Assembly: GCF_023704175.1 (NCBI RefSeq)
Contig: NZ_CP084530.1
Location: 3,534,001 to 3,598,000, forward strand
DNA from: Paenibacillus sp. YPG26
GTDB lineage: Bacteria; Bacillota; Bacilli; Paenibacillales; Paenibacillaceae
Direction of reading: 5' to 3'
Length of the DNA: 64,000 nucleotides
A model generated the notes under the pieces. That model was not told the DNA's origin. It did not search any database and saw only the letters and a list, made by a program, of their open reading frames with translations. Of the stretch, positions 20,079 through 29,660 are shown piece by piece. Within the stretch, counting starts at the first letter, position 1. Each line of letters starts with the position of its first letter. The translations under genes were made by a program, and so were the position numbers.

Positions 20079-21305
20079 CTATTTGCGAACCAGGCGCTCT
20101 GTGGCCTTAAGCGCCGGAATGTCGGCAGCGCCGATTCCGAACATTGCAGTCCGCAGCTCCAGCTCCACCCGTCCAAGCACCTCGTCAAGCCGCTGCTCGG
20201 ACTGGACCGCAGGCCCTAACAAGGCTCTGCCGAAGCCCGCCAAGTCAGCGCCAAGCGCCAGCGCCTTGGCCGCATCCACACCCGAGTGCAGTCCGCCGCT
20301 GCCAATAAGCGCACAGCCCGGAAGCGCGGCCCGCACAGTCTGAATGCACTCGGTTGTCGGGATGCCCCAGCCTGCGAAGGCTTCTGCCGCCTGGCGGCGG
20401 AGCGGATCGCCGCTGCGGAACTTCTCCACCTGGCTCCAGGACGTGCCGCCCGCACCGGCCACATCAATGAACGAGACTCCGGCGTTATGCAGCCGGATCG
20501 CTGTGTCGTCATCGATGCCCCAGCCCACTTCTTTTACCCCTACGGGTACAGCCAGGGTCTGACACAGCTGCTCCACCCGCTGCAAAAGCCCGCCGAAATT
20601 CGTATTCCCTTCCGGCTGGAACACCTCCTGCAGACCGTTCAAGTGAAGGACCAACATGTCCGCCTCTGCGATCTCAACCGCCTTCCGGCAGTCATCGATG
20701 CCAAAGCCGTAATTCAACTGTACAGCGCCAAGGTTCGCGATAATCGGAATGGTCGGCGCTTTACGGCGAACCGCGAACGTTGAAGCAAGCTCGGCGTGTT
20801 CCACGGCCGCCCGAACCGAGCCCACTCCCATCGCCCAGCCCCGGCGCTCTGCGGCCTCTGCAAGCCGCTCATTTATGCGCCCAGCCGTCTCGCTGCCCCC
20901 GGTCATCGAGCTTATTAATAACGGCGTTCTCAGCCTCCGGTTCATGAAGTCCGCACTCAGGCTAATGTCATCAAAGTCGATCTCCGGGAGAGCATTATGC
21001 CGGAAGGCATACTGATTGAAGCCGCTGGTTACACCGGCGGCGTTGACTTCTTCCTCAAGACATATACGGATATGCTCCGTCTTGCGGCCGGATGTCATGG
21101 ACAAGGCGGCACCTGTGGAAGCGTGCCTGTGATTTTCCATCTTCGCACGGTCTGTCTTGCTTATGCTCGCACTGTCCGTCAAGTTCATATTCGCACTGTC
21201 TGTCTCGATTGATGTCTCCAATCTCTTCAACCTGGCTCCGTTCATTCTCCTGCCCGCCAAGCTCCTGCTTCTACGTCTGCCCCCAACTCTATTACGTTCC
21301 TTCAT
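20079..21305 (-). CDS. fni: Type 2 isopentenyl-diphosphate delta-isomerase
   Basis: This FMN enzyme interconverts IPP and DMAPP, the precursors used by the adjacent carotenoid genes. Core blocks are [39 protein letters not shown] (contiguous in the protein), [24 protein letters not shown] and [25 protein letters not shown] in the FMN/phosphate region. The protein is 408 residues, about 60-70 longer than usual, owing to an Arg-rich then Ser/Thr/Asp-rich N-terminus. A strong AGGAGGAG lies 5 nt before the ATG at 21305, while internal ATGs (21140, 21098) lack good sites. The extension therefore looks translated. Confidence 0.92.
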   Translation of the reverse strand: MKERNRVGGRRRSRSLAGRRMNGARLKRLETSIETDSANMNLTDSASISKTDRAKMENHRHASTGAALSMTSGRKTEHIRICLEEEVNAAGVTSGFNQYAFRHNALPEIDFDDISLSADFMNRRLRTPLLISSMTGGSETAGRINERLAEAAERRGWAMGVGSVRAAVEHAELASTFAVRRKAPTIPIIANLGAVQLNYGFGIDDCRKAVEIAEADMLVLHLNGLQEVFQPEGNTNFGGLLQRVEQLCQTLAVPVGVKEVGWGIDDDTAIRLHNAGVSFIDVAGAGGTSWSQVEKFRSGDPLRRQAAEAFAGWGIPTTECIQTVRAALPGCALIGSGGLHSGVDAAKALALGADLAGFGRALLGPAVQSEQRLDEVLGRVELELRTAMFGIGAADIPALKATERLVRK

Positions 21306-21439
21306 CCCCGCTCCTCCTGCCGGCTGCTGTCGTTCATTGCTTTATTTCGCAGCATAACATTCCCATCTATTGCTGCTATTATAATCTACAAGCCGGGAAC
21401 TAGCCTAACTTTTCATACAAAGTCCTGCCATCAAGGCGT

Positions 21440-22924
21440 TCACAAGGTCTCTTTGGCGATATAGTCCGCCACCAGCTGACCGGACAGAGTAACCATCGGG
21501 GTCCCTCCGCCCGGATGTGTTGTGCCGCCGGCGAACCAAAGCCCTTGAATATCCTTGCTGCGATTCGGAGGCCGGAAGAAGGCCTGGTTCATGCTGTTCG
21601 AAGAAATACCATAAATTGCTCCCCTGTGCGCACGTGTATCCTTAGCCAAATCAGCGGGGGTATAGGTCTTCAACACATCGCTTTGTCTTATTCCCTTCAG
21701 TCCCAGACGCTCAAGCTTGGACAGAATCAGCCAGGTATATGCCTCTTTCTCCCTCGTCCAGTCCCAAGCTGCTGATAAATAGGGGGCATTGGCCAATATG
21801 AACAGATTGCTGCTTCCCGCCGGTGCTCCGGATCCATCAGAATAAGAGGAATCGCAGACATAGATGGCCGGATCAAGGGGAGGACGCTCATATGTGAATA
21901 TGTCCCTGAATTCCCGCTTGTAATCGGCTGGATAGAACACGGTATGATGGAGCAGCTCAGTGAACTTGACTGGAACTCCCGCCATAAGGGAGAAACCCGA
22001 TAAGGAAGGCTCGTAAGCGGAGATCTTCCGATCAGACAGGGAGGGCCGATTCCTGTCCTCAATCAGCTCCGCGGACGCGCTTAGCAGATCTCCATTCATA
22101 ACAACAACCGGAGCTTCATAGTTTCCCCGGTTCGTCTCGACTCCGGCGGCCCGCCCGCCGCTGACTCTCAGGCTTGTCACTTGAGTCCCTGTCTCAATCC
22201 GTACTCACGACTCCTCGGCCAGCCGCCGAAATCCCCGGATCAGCTCGTAGGTTCCGCCTCGTACCCCGTATATTCCCTGCTCCGCCTCCACATGGGCAAG
22301 CATCCCGAAGATGGACGGCGCCTCATACGGAGATGAACCTACATATGTTGCGTAACGGTCGTACATCGCCAGCGTATTCGGATGGTTGAAGTAACGAAGA
22401 AGCAGCTTCTGGAGGGTGAGGTGTGGCCGGATTCTCAGAAGCCCAAGGACCATGTCCGGAGCAAGCTTGTCCCTCCAGGTCAGGGGAAGCTTATTCAGAA
22501 ACCTGTCTTCGGCATAACGGTACAGCTGCCCCGATTCCTGAAGAAAATCATTATAGCGAAGGGCGTCCCGCGGGCTGAATTTTTCGATCTGCTCCCGCAT
22601 CCGCTCCCGGTCAGAGGTTAAGTCCACTACATTTCCATCCGCAAAAACATTCCGTGTACGCGGCTCGAGCGGATATAACTGTATGTAGTCATCCATATTT
22701 TTGCCCGCGTGAGTGAACACATTCCTAAATATATGCGGCATGGTAATCGTGCTCGGTCCGCGGTCAAAATGGTACTTCCCGGCGGTGATCCGCTGCAGCT
22801 TGCCGCCGACCTCCTGCTGGCGCTCGAGCACAGTCACTTCATAACCTTGACAAGCAAGCCGAATCGCACAGGACAATCCTCCAAATCCCGCGCCTACGAT
22901 CAGGGCCTTTCCTCTCTTTGTCAT
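21440..22924 (-). pseudogene. crtP: CrtP-like carotenoid oxidase interrupted by in-frame TGA
   Basis: The gene resembles Staphylococcus CrtP (diaponeurosporene/diapolycopene terminal oxidase). It has the FAD motif VGAGFGGLSCAIRLACQGYEV (split here as VGAGFGG and SCAIRLA), DRGPSTITMPHIFRNVF, YVGSSPYEAPSIFGML and the C-terminal WFAGGTTHPGGGTPMVTLSG. Frame and alignment continue across a single TGA at 22205-22207 (codon 240 of 495), between LAEES and VRIETGTQVTSL; a Gly codon GGA is the likely ancestor. The ATG at 22924 overlaps the upstream glycosyltransferase stop as ATGA and has AAGGAAGG at 8 nt. A GTG at 22180 could restart translation, but that product would lack the Rossmann fold. Confidence 0.88.
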
Positions 22925-24075
22925 GAATAGTGCCTTCCTTTCCATATGTAGCCTTTACCACCATTCCCCGATCTCCAGGAAGCCGCTGCAATCGCGATGA
23001 ACACAGCAGCACTGGCTGGCATTAGAGCGCCTCCCCATATTGGCCTGCCGCTCCGGCCATCACTCACCGCCTTGATCACCATCCCAAGAGCCGTCGTAAT
23101 AGCGGCAAGTCCGGCAGTCTCCCACCAGCCGAGAAAGAGTGCCAGAATCAGTACCACGGCGGGCAGTACATACCCCAGCATGTATCCTGTCAGAATGCTC
23201 CCAAGCAGGAATCCATTTCTCGAGACCCCTTCGTAAATGTTCTTTTTGTATCCATTCCACACCTGCTCCGCATTACGGTACATCCGCATATCCGCTACCT
23301 CATGAATGCCGCACAGCAGCACAGGATCTCCGGCTTCCTTGACTCGCCGGGCAAGCATCATATCGTCCAGAAGAGAGGAGGCGATGCCGGCGTGGCCGCC
23401 GGATGCCGCGTAGCTGTCGCGGTGAATGCACATGAACGCGCCATGGGCCGCTACGAAGCGGGGATCACCACTCTGTCTAACCATCCGTATAGGCAGATGG
23501 CAGGCAATAACCAGTGCCATCATCGGCACAGCCAGTTTCTCAAGCCATGTTCCGGTCTCCTGTCTGGGGAATCCGGTAATCAGCCCCCGACCCTGTACGT
23601 CTGCTTCAGCCATAACGGCCTGCAGCGCATTCGGCCGCAGCCGCACATCCGCGTCCAGGAACAGCCACCAGATTCCATTGGCTTCCTGAGCCAATTGGTG
23701 ACAAGCGTAGGATTTGCCCATCCACCCTGGTGGACGCCGCGCCCCCCGGATCACACGAACCCGTGAATCCCGCTCGGCTGCAGCTTGAGCAAGCTTGTAT
23801 GTGGCATCCGTTGATCGATCGTCTAACACGATCACCTCCAGCTCCAAGTCTCCGGCTTGGCAGCCGAGAACCGAAGTCAGACAAGCAGGCAGATTGTCCT
23901 CTTCATTACGCGCGGGAATCAGTACCGAGATCTTGGCTGCATTCTGAGGGAACCGAGCCCGTAGAGCCCCGTTGGACCGCCGCAGCGGCAGCCGCGGCAA
24001 TTGTGACGTGTTCCAGCATACGAAGACCAGCTGAACACTTAATATCACGGTCAGAGACAACCATAGATAGTACAT
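22921..24075 (-). CDS. crtQ: Glycosyltransferase family 2, CrtQ-like carotenoid glycosyltransferase
   Basis: The 384-residue protein has an N-terminal membrane segment, a GT-A domain (ISVLIPARNEEDNLPACL, VIVLDDRSTDAT, WWLFLDADVRLRPNAL) and about three C-terminal membrane helices (residues 285-360). The order and topology match CrtQ, which puts a sugar on terminally oxidised C30 carotenoids. Position among crt genes supports this role; the exact acceptor is unknown. It is adjacent to the acyltransferase gene and overlaps the crtP-like gene by 4 bp. Confidence 0.82.
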   Translation of the reverse strand: MYYLWLSLTVILSVQLVFVCWNTSQLPRLPLRRSNGALRARFPQNAAKISVLIPARNEEDNLPACLTSVLGCQAGDLELEVIVLDDRSTDATYKLAQAAAERDSRVRVIRGARRPPGWMGKSYACHQLAQEANGIWWLFLDADVRLRPNALQAVMAEADVQGRGLITGFPRQETGTWLEKLAVPMMALVIACHLPIRMVRQSGDPRFVAAHGAFMCIHRDSYAASGGHAGIASSLLDDMMLARRVKEAGDPVLLCGIHEVADMRMYRNAEQVWNGYKKNIYEGVSRNGFLLGSILTGYMLGYVLPAVVLILALFLGWWETAGLAAITTALGMVIKAVSDGRSGRPIWGGALMPASAAVFIAIAAASWRSGNGGKGYIWKGRHYS

Positions 24076-24816
24076 TTACAGCCCCACCCTTCTTCTGGCC
24101 TCATCATAGATCTCATTTGTAGACCGGCTTTTATTAAGCAGCAGCGCATATCCGATTGGCAGCTCTCCCCTGGCCTCAAGAATTTCCGCTTTATGCAGAT
24201 TCAGCTCCGTCTCCAGACGAGTACAGAGCAGCTGGGCAGAGCCAGAAGAGCCAAGATGGCCCCACGGCTCCGCCACGGGGGTACCCACCCTCATGTAAGC
24301 ATCCGGCTTCATGCCGAGGAATAATCCGTGATACAGCGTAACCGGGATCACGACCGTCTCAGGACAACGCTCCAGCAAGTAACCAACGCCGCGGCGGAAC
24401 TCCAGCGGCCGGGACTCGAGAGGCAGCATTTCTCCTTGTGGAAAGATCCAGACCCTGCCTTCGCGGCTCAGCAGCTGCTCCGTATATTTCAAGGTGCTCC
24501 TCAGTGAGCCGGGACTCTGGCTGTTGATGGAGAAAGCCCCCAGCCTGCGGAAGAACCGATACTTTTGAAGCTGCTCCTCCTCCATCATCATGTAATGGTC
24601 CCCGGCCGACTGCCTGCGGATCGCATGGTAGACGAGAAGGCCATCCCACCAGGAAGTATGGTTCATTACATACATAATAGGACGTCCCGAATTCAAGGCT
24701 CCGCAGTCCAGCTGACCTTTTATAGCGATAGAACGGAAGTGTCTGCTCAATAAGTAGGATCTGTTGTACCGGTCGAACAGGTGCTGAAATGCAGCCGATT
24801 TATCAGCCTTTAACAT
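24076..24816 (-). CDS. PlsC-type acyltransferase, probable carotenoid-glycoside acyltransferase
   Basis: The roughly 246-residue protein of the lysophospholipid acyltransferase fold has the HX4D catalytic motif in MNHTSWWDGLL and the substrate motif FPQGEMLPL. No long membrane segments are evident. The ATG at 24816 has AGAGGAGC at 7-nt spacing and lies inside the end of the CruF-like gene. Its place next to crtQ suggests it esterifies the carotenoid sugar, as CrtO does in staphyloxanthin, although CrtO belongs to a different family. A role in lipid synthesis cannot be excluded. Confidence 0.75.
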   Translation of the reverse strand: MLKADKSAAFQHLFDRYNRSYLLSRHFRSIAIKGQLDCGALNSGRPIMYVMNHTSWWDGLLVYHAIRRQSAGDHYMMMEEEQLQKYRFFRRLGAFSINSQSPGSLRSTLKYTEQLLSREGRVWIFPQGEMLPLESRPLEFRRGVGYLLERCPETVVIPVTLYHGLFLGMKPDAYMRVGTPVAEPWGHLGSSGSAQLLCTRLETELNLHKAEILEARGELPIGYALLLNKSRSTNEIYDEARRRVGL

Positions 24817-25564
24817 GACGGCAGCTCCTCTCGGCAAGCAGGATTCCGGCGGCCGCAATTATCGGGCAGAGCCAAAGACCATAACGAAGCGCCACGAGTC
24901 CGAACAGCAGCAGAATCATCTGGTACAGAATCTTGCCTTTCCGCATCCAGACAGGCCCCAAAGGCTTATGCGGCAAAATTAAAGACAGCAGTGCTCCTAT
25001 CAGGAACCAGCACAGGAAGTTGCTCCACGGCACTCCATAGAATCCCCCTGCAGAGGACCAGTACCAGTACCCGCTGTGCTGGGCTACGGGATCCAGGACG
25101 AGATCAAGCAGCACCGCCCACGCTCCCGTCCGGGCAGCTCGCATGATCCGGGAGCCTCTTCCGCGCACGGAATCGTTGTTCCCGCTGATCAGGAACGCGT
25201 TCACAACAACGGCGATCCAGGCGAACCCAAGCGTCACGGGGACTCCCATTACCAGCGGTCCCAAGACATCCGAGTAGCTGTAACTCCCGAACAGAAGGCC
25301 GCTGTTCACGCCGATCCACTCCACAGCCATGCCGCCCAGCCAGATTATGGTCGCCGCAAGCACGATATACCCGGTTCTTTGGCGCCAGGCAACAGGGTAA
25401 TCAAGCCGATTTTCCGCCTGGTGGAGAAGGCTTAGAGCGTATGCGCCGTACAGAACCAGGAACAGCCCGTTCGAGAACTTCAAGCCTTCGGGCACCTTCA
25501 TGAACACCAACAACACGGCTCCTACGCTGTACCAGAGCCAGAATACACGCGATACTACAGCCAT
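24803..25564 (-). CDS. CruF/DUF422-family carotenoid biosynthesis membrane protein
   Basis: The 253-residue protein has about seven membrane helices. VEWIGVNSGLLFGSYSYSD and the downstream LDLVLDPVAQHSGYWYW, followed by GVPWSNFLCWFLIG, are the diagnostic blocks of the CruF (1',2'-hydratase) and bisanhydrobacterioruberin hydratase family. It probably hydrates a terminal double bond to give a tertiary alcohol. It overlaps crtM upstream and the acyltransferase downstream. Confidence 0.82.
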   Translation of the reverse strand: MAVVSRVFWLWYSVGAVLLVFMKVPEGLKFSNGLFLVLYGAYALSLLHQAENRLDYPVAWRQRTGYIVLAATIIWLGGMAVEWIGVNSGLLFGSYSYSDVLGPLVMGVPVTLGFAWIAVVVNAFLISGNNDSVRGRGSRIMRAARTGAWAVLLDLVLDPVAQHSGYWYWSSAGGFYGVPWSNFLCWFLIGALLSLILPHKPLGPVWMRKGKILYQMILLLFGLVALRYGLWLCPIIAAAGILLAERSCRHVKG

Positions 25565-26478
25565 CCAACCGTATCGGCCATCTGCTGCTGACCACTAAGC
25601 TTCTTCGGAACAAACTCATGATCAACCTCGGAGCCGCCGAAATGCCGCAGCTTGACCCTGCGATAGATTTGAAATTTCATCCTGTCTTCCACAAAGGCCC
25701 GCTTGCGAAATACGTCAAATCCATTGTCCTTGACCGCCGTAAGGATCGCCCCATACAGCACTGCGGATAATTCTACCGCGAACGCGCTCTCTGGCGGATA
25801 TGCGTCCAGACGCTTCATTCCAGCTTGCAGCCAGCCTGCCGCAAGCTGTTCGAGATCTTGAACAAGGGCGATCCATTTCCCGTTAACCTCGCCGCGAAGC
25901 AGCTCTTCCTCGGTGTAGCCATGGCGAACCATAAGCTCAAGCGGTATATATCTGCGGCCGCGTGCCAGGTCTTCACCAACATCTCTGATAATATTGACAA
26001 TCTGCATCGCCTTGCCTAGCGCAATTCCTGATTCCTGTACCGCTTCATTGCTCTCATCATCAACCTCCCGCAGGACAGGCAGCAGCATCTCGCCGACGGT
26101 TCCGGCAACCAGATAGCAATACCGTTCCAGCTGATTCATTGTAATGTAATGGGTAAAGGTCAAATCGCTGTGCTGCCCTTCCATCTGGCGCAAGAACGGC
26201 TCTTTCGTAAGTCTTGGAAAAGAAGCGAACAACCCGCGCAGAGCCGGCCATATAAAATGACCATCGGCCTTCTCCAGCTCCATGAGGTGATCTCCCAATT
26301 GATCAAGGGTATAGAGCGAGTGTTCAGGTTCATCCACACTGTCATCAATCATTCGGCAGAATGCGTAGATGGTGAACACCGCCTCGCGGCGCGGGCTCGG
26401 CAGACCTCTGAATGCTTCATAGAACGAGGAGGACCTCTCTCTCATCAAATCTTCGCACTGCTTCATTTGGATATCCAC
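25555..26478 (-). CDS. crtM: Phytoene/squalene synthase family (CrtM/CrtB)
   Basis: The 307-residue prenyl synthase condenses two prenyl diphosphates head to head, the first committed carotenoid step. Both Asp-rich Mg-binding motifs are present: CRMIDDSVDE near residue 45 and IIRDVGEDLARGRRYIPLE near residue 165. The sequence alone does not decide between C30 (diapophytoene) and C40 (phytoene) product. It overlaps the upstream desaturase by 16 bp, and its stop overlaps the CruF-like gene. Confidence 0.92.
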   Translation of the reverse strand: MDIQMKQCEDLMRERSSSFYEAFRGLPSPRREAVFTIYAFCRMIDDSVDEPEHSLYTLDQLGDHLMELEKADGHFIWPALRGLFASFPRLTKEPFLRQMEGQHSDLTFTHYITMNQLERYCYLVAGTVGEMLLPVLREVDDESNEAVQESGIALGKAMQIVNIIRDVGEDLARGRRYIPLELMVRHGYTEEELLRGEVNGKWIALVQDLEQLAAGWLQAGMKRLDAYPPESAFAVELSAVLYGAILTAVKDNGFDVFRKRAFVEDRMKFQIYRRVKLRHFGGSEVDHEFVPKKLSGQQQMADTVGWL

Positions 26479-27956
26479 TCGATTCCCATCTCCTTTAACA
26501 TTTGCTCGGACGCCATTCCGGCTCCCTGCATGACGATCGGAACTCCGCCGCCTGGATGAATTGAAGCGCCCGCCGCGTACAATCCGCGAATGTTGTAAGG
26601 CCGCGGCTGGGGACGATACACTCCGGATTGACGAAGCACGGGGGCGATACCGAAGCTTCCTCCCCCATACAGTCCGTCCGCCGCGGCATCCTCCGGCGTC
26701 CGAATTCTTCGCCAGGCTATCGCCCCTCTCAGGCCGGGGAATCCCCGCCGTTCAGCATCCTCCAGCACCCGTTCGACCAGGGGTTCCGCAGCATCCGCCC
26801 AGCTCAGTCCGTGAAGACCTGGCGGTACCGGAATAAGCATATAGAGAACGCTCTCCCCGGGCGGGGCCGCCTCTTCATCAAGAGCAGCCGGATTAAAGAC
26901 ATAATAAGAAGGCTGGCCTGGAATACGGCCATGCTCAAAGACCTCATGCATATGATCCATGAAGGACTCCGGCAGGAAGAATTGATGCGTCCGCCGCTCC
27001 GACCATCTGCGCCTGACACCCAGATAGACCAGCACACAACCTGAGGAGGGCTTGAACGTTCTCTTGCGTGAGGCCGGCTTCCCTTCCATTCCTTCCACAA
27101 GCAGCTCTTCCATTCCCGTGAATTCTCCGTTATAGAGGACAGCGTCATAGGCCTGCCGCTCTCCTTCCGCCACAACGCCACGGCAGACGCCATTCTCCAC
27201 AACCAGCTGGTCAATCCGCCGGCCAGTCTCTATGGTTCCTCCGCGCCTGCGAAGCTCCTCCTCAAGAACGAGAGGCAATGACGCGTAACCTCCCTTCAGC
27301 ATCCAGACCCCGAAAGCATGCTCCGCGTAAGGGAGCATCGTATAGATTCCAGGGGTCTGATGCGGCGCTCCCCCGATATACAGGCTTTGCAGGGAGAAGG
27401 CGTCGCGGACCTCGCTTGTGCTGAAGTAGCCGGCCGCGGCTGTCCGCAGGCTCTGGTAAGCCCGGAGTCTCCACATTAGGCGCAGATTATCCGGGGTGAA
27501 GAAGTCGCGCCGGCGGGGAAAGGAACGTTCCAGAAACGACTCCTGTCCCGCGGGATACAGCTTCTCCATTCGCTCCATGAAACGGATGAAGCCGCCCTCC
27601 TCTCCAGGAAAGACCTTGGCCAGCTCTTCAGCCATAGCGTCCCGCTCCCGGTATTTCGTAAGCTTTCTACCGTTCGCGTAATGAATGTCATACATGGGCT
27701 CACAGGGAAGAAGCGTGATCCGGCTCCGGGAGACACCCGCCTCTTCCAGCAGCGACAACAGCATTTCCGGCAGCAGAACAATAGTGGGACCCTGATCAAT
27801 TCTGTAGGCTCCTTCCTGCTCAAAGGCAAGCCGGCCTCCCACCTTGTTCTTCTGCTCGTACAGCGTGACATCCACACCATGTCTGTTCAGCATAAGAGCC
27901 GCGGTTAGTCCCCCGATTCCACCCCCTACTATCGCCACGCGCTTCATCGGCTTCAT
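26463..27956 (-). CDS. crtN: CrtN-like diapophytoene desaturase family protein
   Basis: The 497-residue FAD protein has [17 protein letters not shown] at the N-terminus. [45 protein letters not shown] and the C-terminal [18 protein letters not shown] follow Staphylococcus CrtN closely. It should desaturate the colourless C30 or C40 product of crtM to a coloured polyene. It is coupled to the upstream desaturase by an ATGA overlap at 27953-27956. It is one of three related flavoproteins in the operon. Confidence 0.87.
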   Translation of the reverse strand: MKPMKRVAIVGGGIGGLTAALMLNRHGVDVTLYEQKNKVGGRLAFEQEGAYRIDQGPTIVLLPEMLLSLLEEAGVSRSRITLLPCEPMYDIHYANGRKLTKYRERDAMAEELAKVFPGEEGGFIRFMERMEKLYPAGQESFLERSFPRRRDFFTPDNLRLMWRLRAYQSLRTAAAGYFSTSEVRDAFSLQSLYIGGAPHQTPGIYTMLPYAEHAFGVWMLKGGYASLPLVLEEELRRRGGTIETGRRIDQLVVENGVCRGVVAEGERQAYDAVLYNGEFTGMEELLVEGMEGKPASRKRTFKPSSGCVLVYLGVRRRWSERRTHQFFLPESFMDHMHEVFEHGRIPGQPSYYVFNPAALDEEAAPPGESVLYMLIPVPPGLHGLSWADAAEPLVERVLEDAERRGFPGLRGAIAWRRIRTPEDAAADGLYGGGSFGIAPVLRQSGVYRPQPRPYNIRGLYAAGASIHPGGGVPIVMQGAGMASEQMLKEMGIEWISK

Positions 27957-29503
27957 ACAACGCCGCCTTTCCCGGCCATCGGAGGGGAGCCCGATCCAGC
28001 CGTCTTGCGGAGCTCATCCTGCTGCATCAGCATGGAGACGCTGATCTTCGCGGATTCAAATATCGTCGGCAGCCCGCTGCCGGGATGCGTGCCTCCGCCA
28101 ACCAGCCATACCCCTTCAACTTCCTCGAACCGGTTATGCGGCCGCCGAAGCATCATCTGATTCAGCGAATGGGACAGATTGAATGTCGCCCCCTGATACA
28201 CATGGAGCTGACTCTCCCAGTCCTGCGGTGTGAAGATCAGCTCCTCCTCAATTCTATTCCGGATTCCCACAAGCGCTGGAATCCTCTCCAGCCGGTCAAG
28301 GATGGCTTCGCGGTAAGCGGGAGCCTCACGGGACCAGTCTGTTCCAGACTTCAGGTTCGGTACCGGAACCAGCACGTACAGCGAGGATTTGCCGGGTGGA
28401 GCGAGTGTGGGATCAACGACGGATGGATTATGAATATATAGGGAAAAGTCCTTGGAGATCTGCATGCGGCGAGTGATATCGTCCACGTTACGCCGATAGT
28501 CTTCAGCGAAATATACGGAGTGGTGCGGCAGATCGATTGCTCCGTTGATGCCGAGGTACATCATGCAGGTGGACAGTGAATACTTTTTGCGTGACAGCTT
28601 ATCTGGTGTATACTTCTTCAGTTCTCCCGGAGGGAACAAGCTGTTCATGGCAGCGGCAAAGTCGGCATTCAGCACAACATGGTCTGCCTCAATTCTCTCT
28701 CCATTGTCGAGAACAACACCCTCTGCCTGCCCGTTCCGGGTAATCACCCGCTTCACTCCGGTAGACAGCCGGATTCTCCCGCCATCTTCGCGGATAATCC
28801 GGGCCATGGCTTCGAACACCTGGTGGATGCCGCCGACAGGATGAAAAAGGCCGTAGCGGTGTTCGAGGAACGACAGGATCGTAAAGGTTCCGGGACAATT
28901 CCAAGGAGACATGCCCAAATACTTCGCCTGAAAGGTGAATGCCAGCTTCAACCGTTCATCCTCGAAATACCGGGACAGCCGCTCATATACCGTCTCCGTC
29001 AGATGCAGCTTGGGCAATGCCTTGAACACATCGGGCTTGAAATAGTCACGCAGCGAAGTGAATGGCCTCTGAAGAAGCGGCATCACCCTGCCAAACTTGA
29101 TCTCTTCATCCTTCATGAATCGCCGGTAGCCGGCCTCTTCTCCCGGGAACAACCGCGCAATGGAAGCCGCGGTCGCTTCAGGATCGGCTGACGGCGCGAA
29201 TACGGTATCTCCAAAATGCAGTGAATACAGCGGACTTAGCTTCTTCATGACAATATAGTCATCCAAGGAACGGCCTGCAGCGGTAAATAATTCTTCTAGC
29301 AGCTGCGGCATCATCAGAAAGGTTGCTCCCCGGTCAAAGCGATACTCCCCCAATGTGATCCCGGATGATCTGCCTCCAACTCGATCATTCTTCTCCAGCA
29401 CTTCAACCTCGTAGCCTTGATGCGCCAGCAGCATCGCGGCAGCGAGACCTCCCGGTCCGGCTCCGATTACAACGACTCGCCTCCCGTTAGGGCGTTGGGC
29501 CAT
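27953..29503 (-). CDS. crtI: CrtI/CrtN-family carotenoid desaturase, first gene of crt operon
   Basis: The roughly 516-residue FAD protein has [56 protein letters not shown] and the C-terminal [19 protein letters not shown]. It is more CrtI-like than its two neighbours, with [16 protein letters not shown] and [10 protein letters not shown]. The ATG at 29503 has AGAGGTGG at 7 nt; an upstream in-frame start at 29551 is less likely. Its promoter region carries the 11-bp TACA repeats at 29536-29572. Which step it catalyses relative to crtN is uncertain. Confidence 0.88.
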   Translation of the reverse strand: MAQRPNGRRVVVIGAGPGGLAAAMLLAHQGYEVEVLEKNDRVGGRSSGITLGEYRFDRGATFLMMPQLLEELFTAAGRSLDDYIVMKKLSPLYSLHFGDTVFAPSADPEATAASIARLFPGEEAGYRRFMKDEEIKFGRVMPLLQRPFTSLRDYFKPDVFKALPKLHLTETVYERLSRYFEDERLKLAFTFQAKYLGMSPWNCPGTFTILSFLEHRYGLFHPVGGIHQVFEAMARIIREDGGRIRLSTGVKRVITRNGQAEGVVLDNGERIEADHVVLNADFAAAMNSLFPPGELKKYTPDKLSRKKYSLSTCMMYLGINGAIDLPHHSVYFAEDYRRNVDDITRRMQISKDFSLYIHNPSVVDPTLAPPGKSSLYVLVPVPNLKSGTDWSREAPAYREAILDRLERIPALVGIRNRIEEELIFTPQDWESQLHVYQGATFNLSHSLNQMMLRRPHNRFEEVEGVWLVGGGTHPGSGLPTIFESAKISVSMLMQQDELRKTAGSGSPPMAGKGGVV

Positions 29504-29535
29504 ATACAGGCCACCTCTTTCCTGTCCAATCTTTA

Positions 29536-29572
29536 TACCAACGTTATACAAATATCATACAAATATTATACT
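29536..29572 (-). promoter_or_regulatory. crt operon operator: four 11-bp phased TAC(A) repeats over the -10 box
   Basis: Plus-strand TAC elements start at 29536 (TACC), 29547 (TACA), 29558 (TACA) and 29569 (TACT), exactly 11 bp apart, in the context nnTnTACAn. A minus-strand -10 TATAAT lies at 29565-29570 under the last repeat. The geometry is identical to the carH promoter. Confidence 0.75.
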
Positions 29573-29623
29573 CCGTTGTAAATGACGAACTTTCCAGGCT
29601 GCCCTCGAAAGATCCAAACACGC

Positions 29624-29660
29624 AAAAAAAGCCTCCTTGTTCCCAGAGGGACGGAGACTT
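29624..29660 (-). terminator. Terminator between carH and the crt operon
   Basis: On the minus strand AAGtCTCC pairs with GGAGgCTT around an inner CCC/GGG, followed by seven Ts. It separates the regulator transcript from the crt promoter just downstream. Confidence 0.75.
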
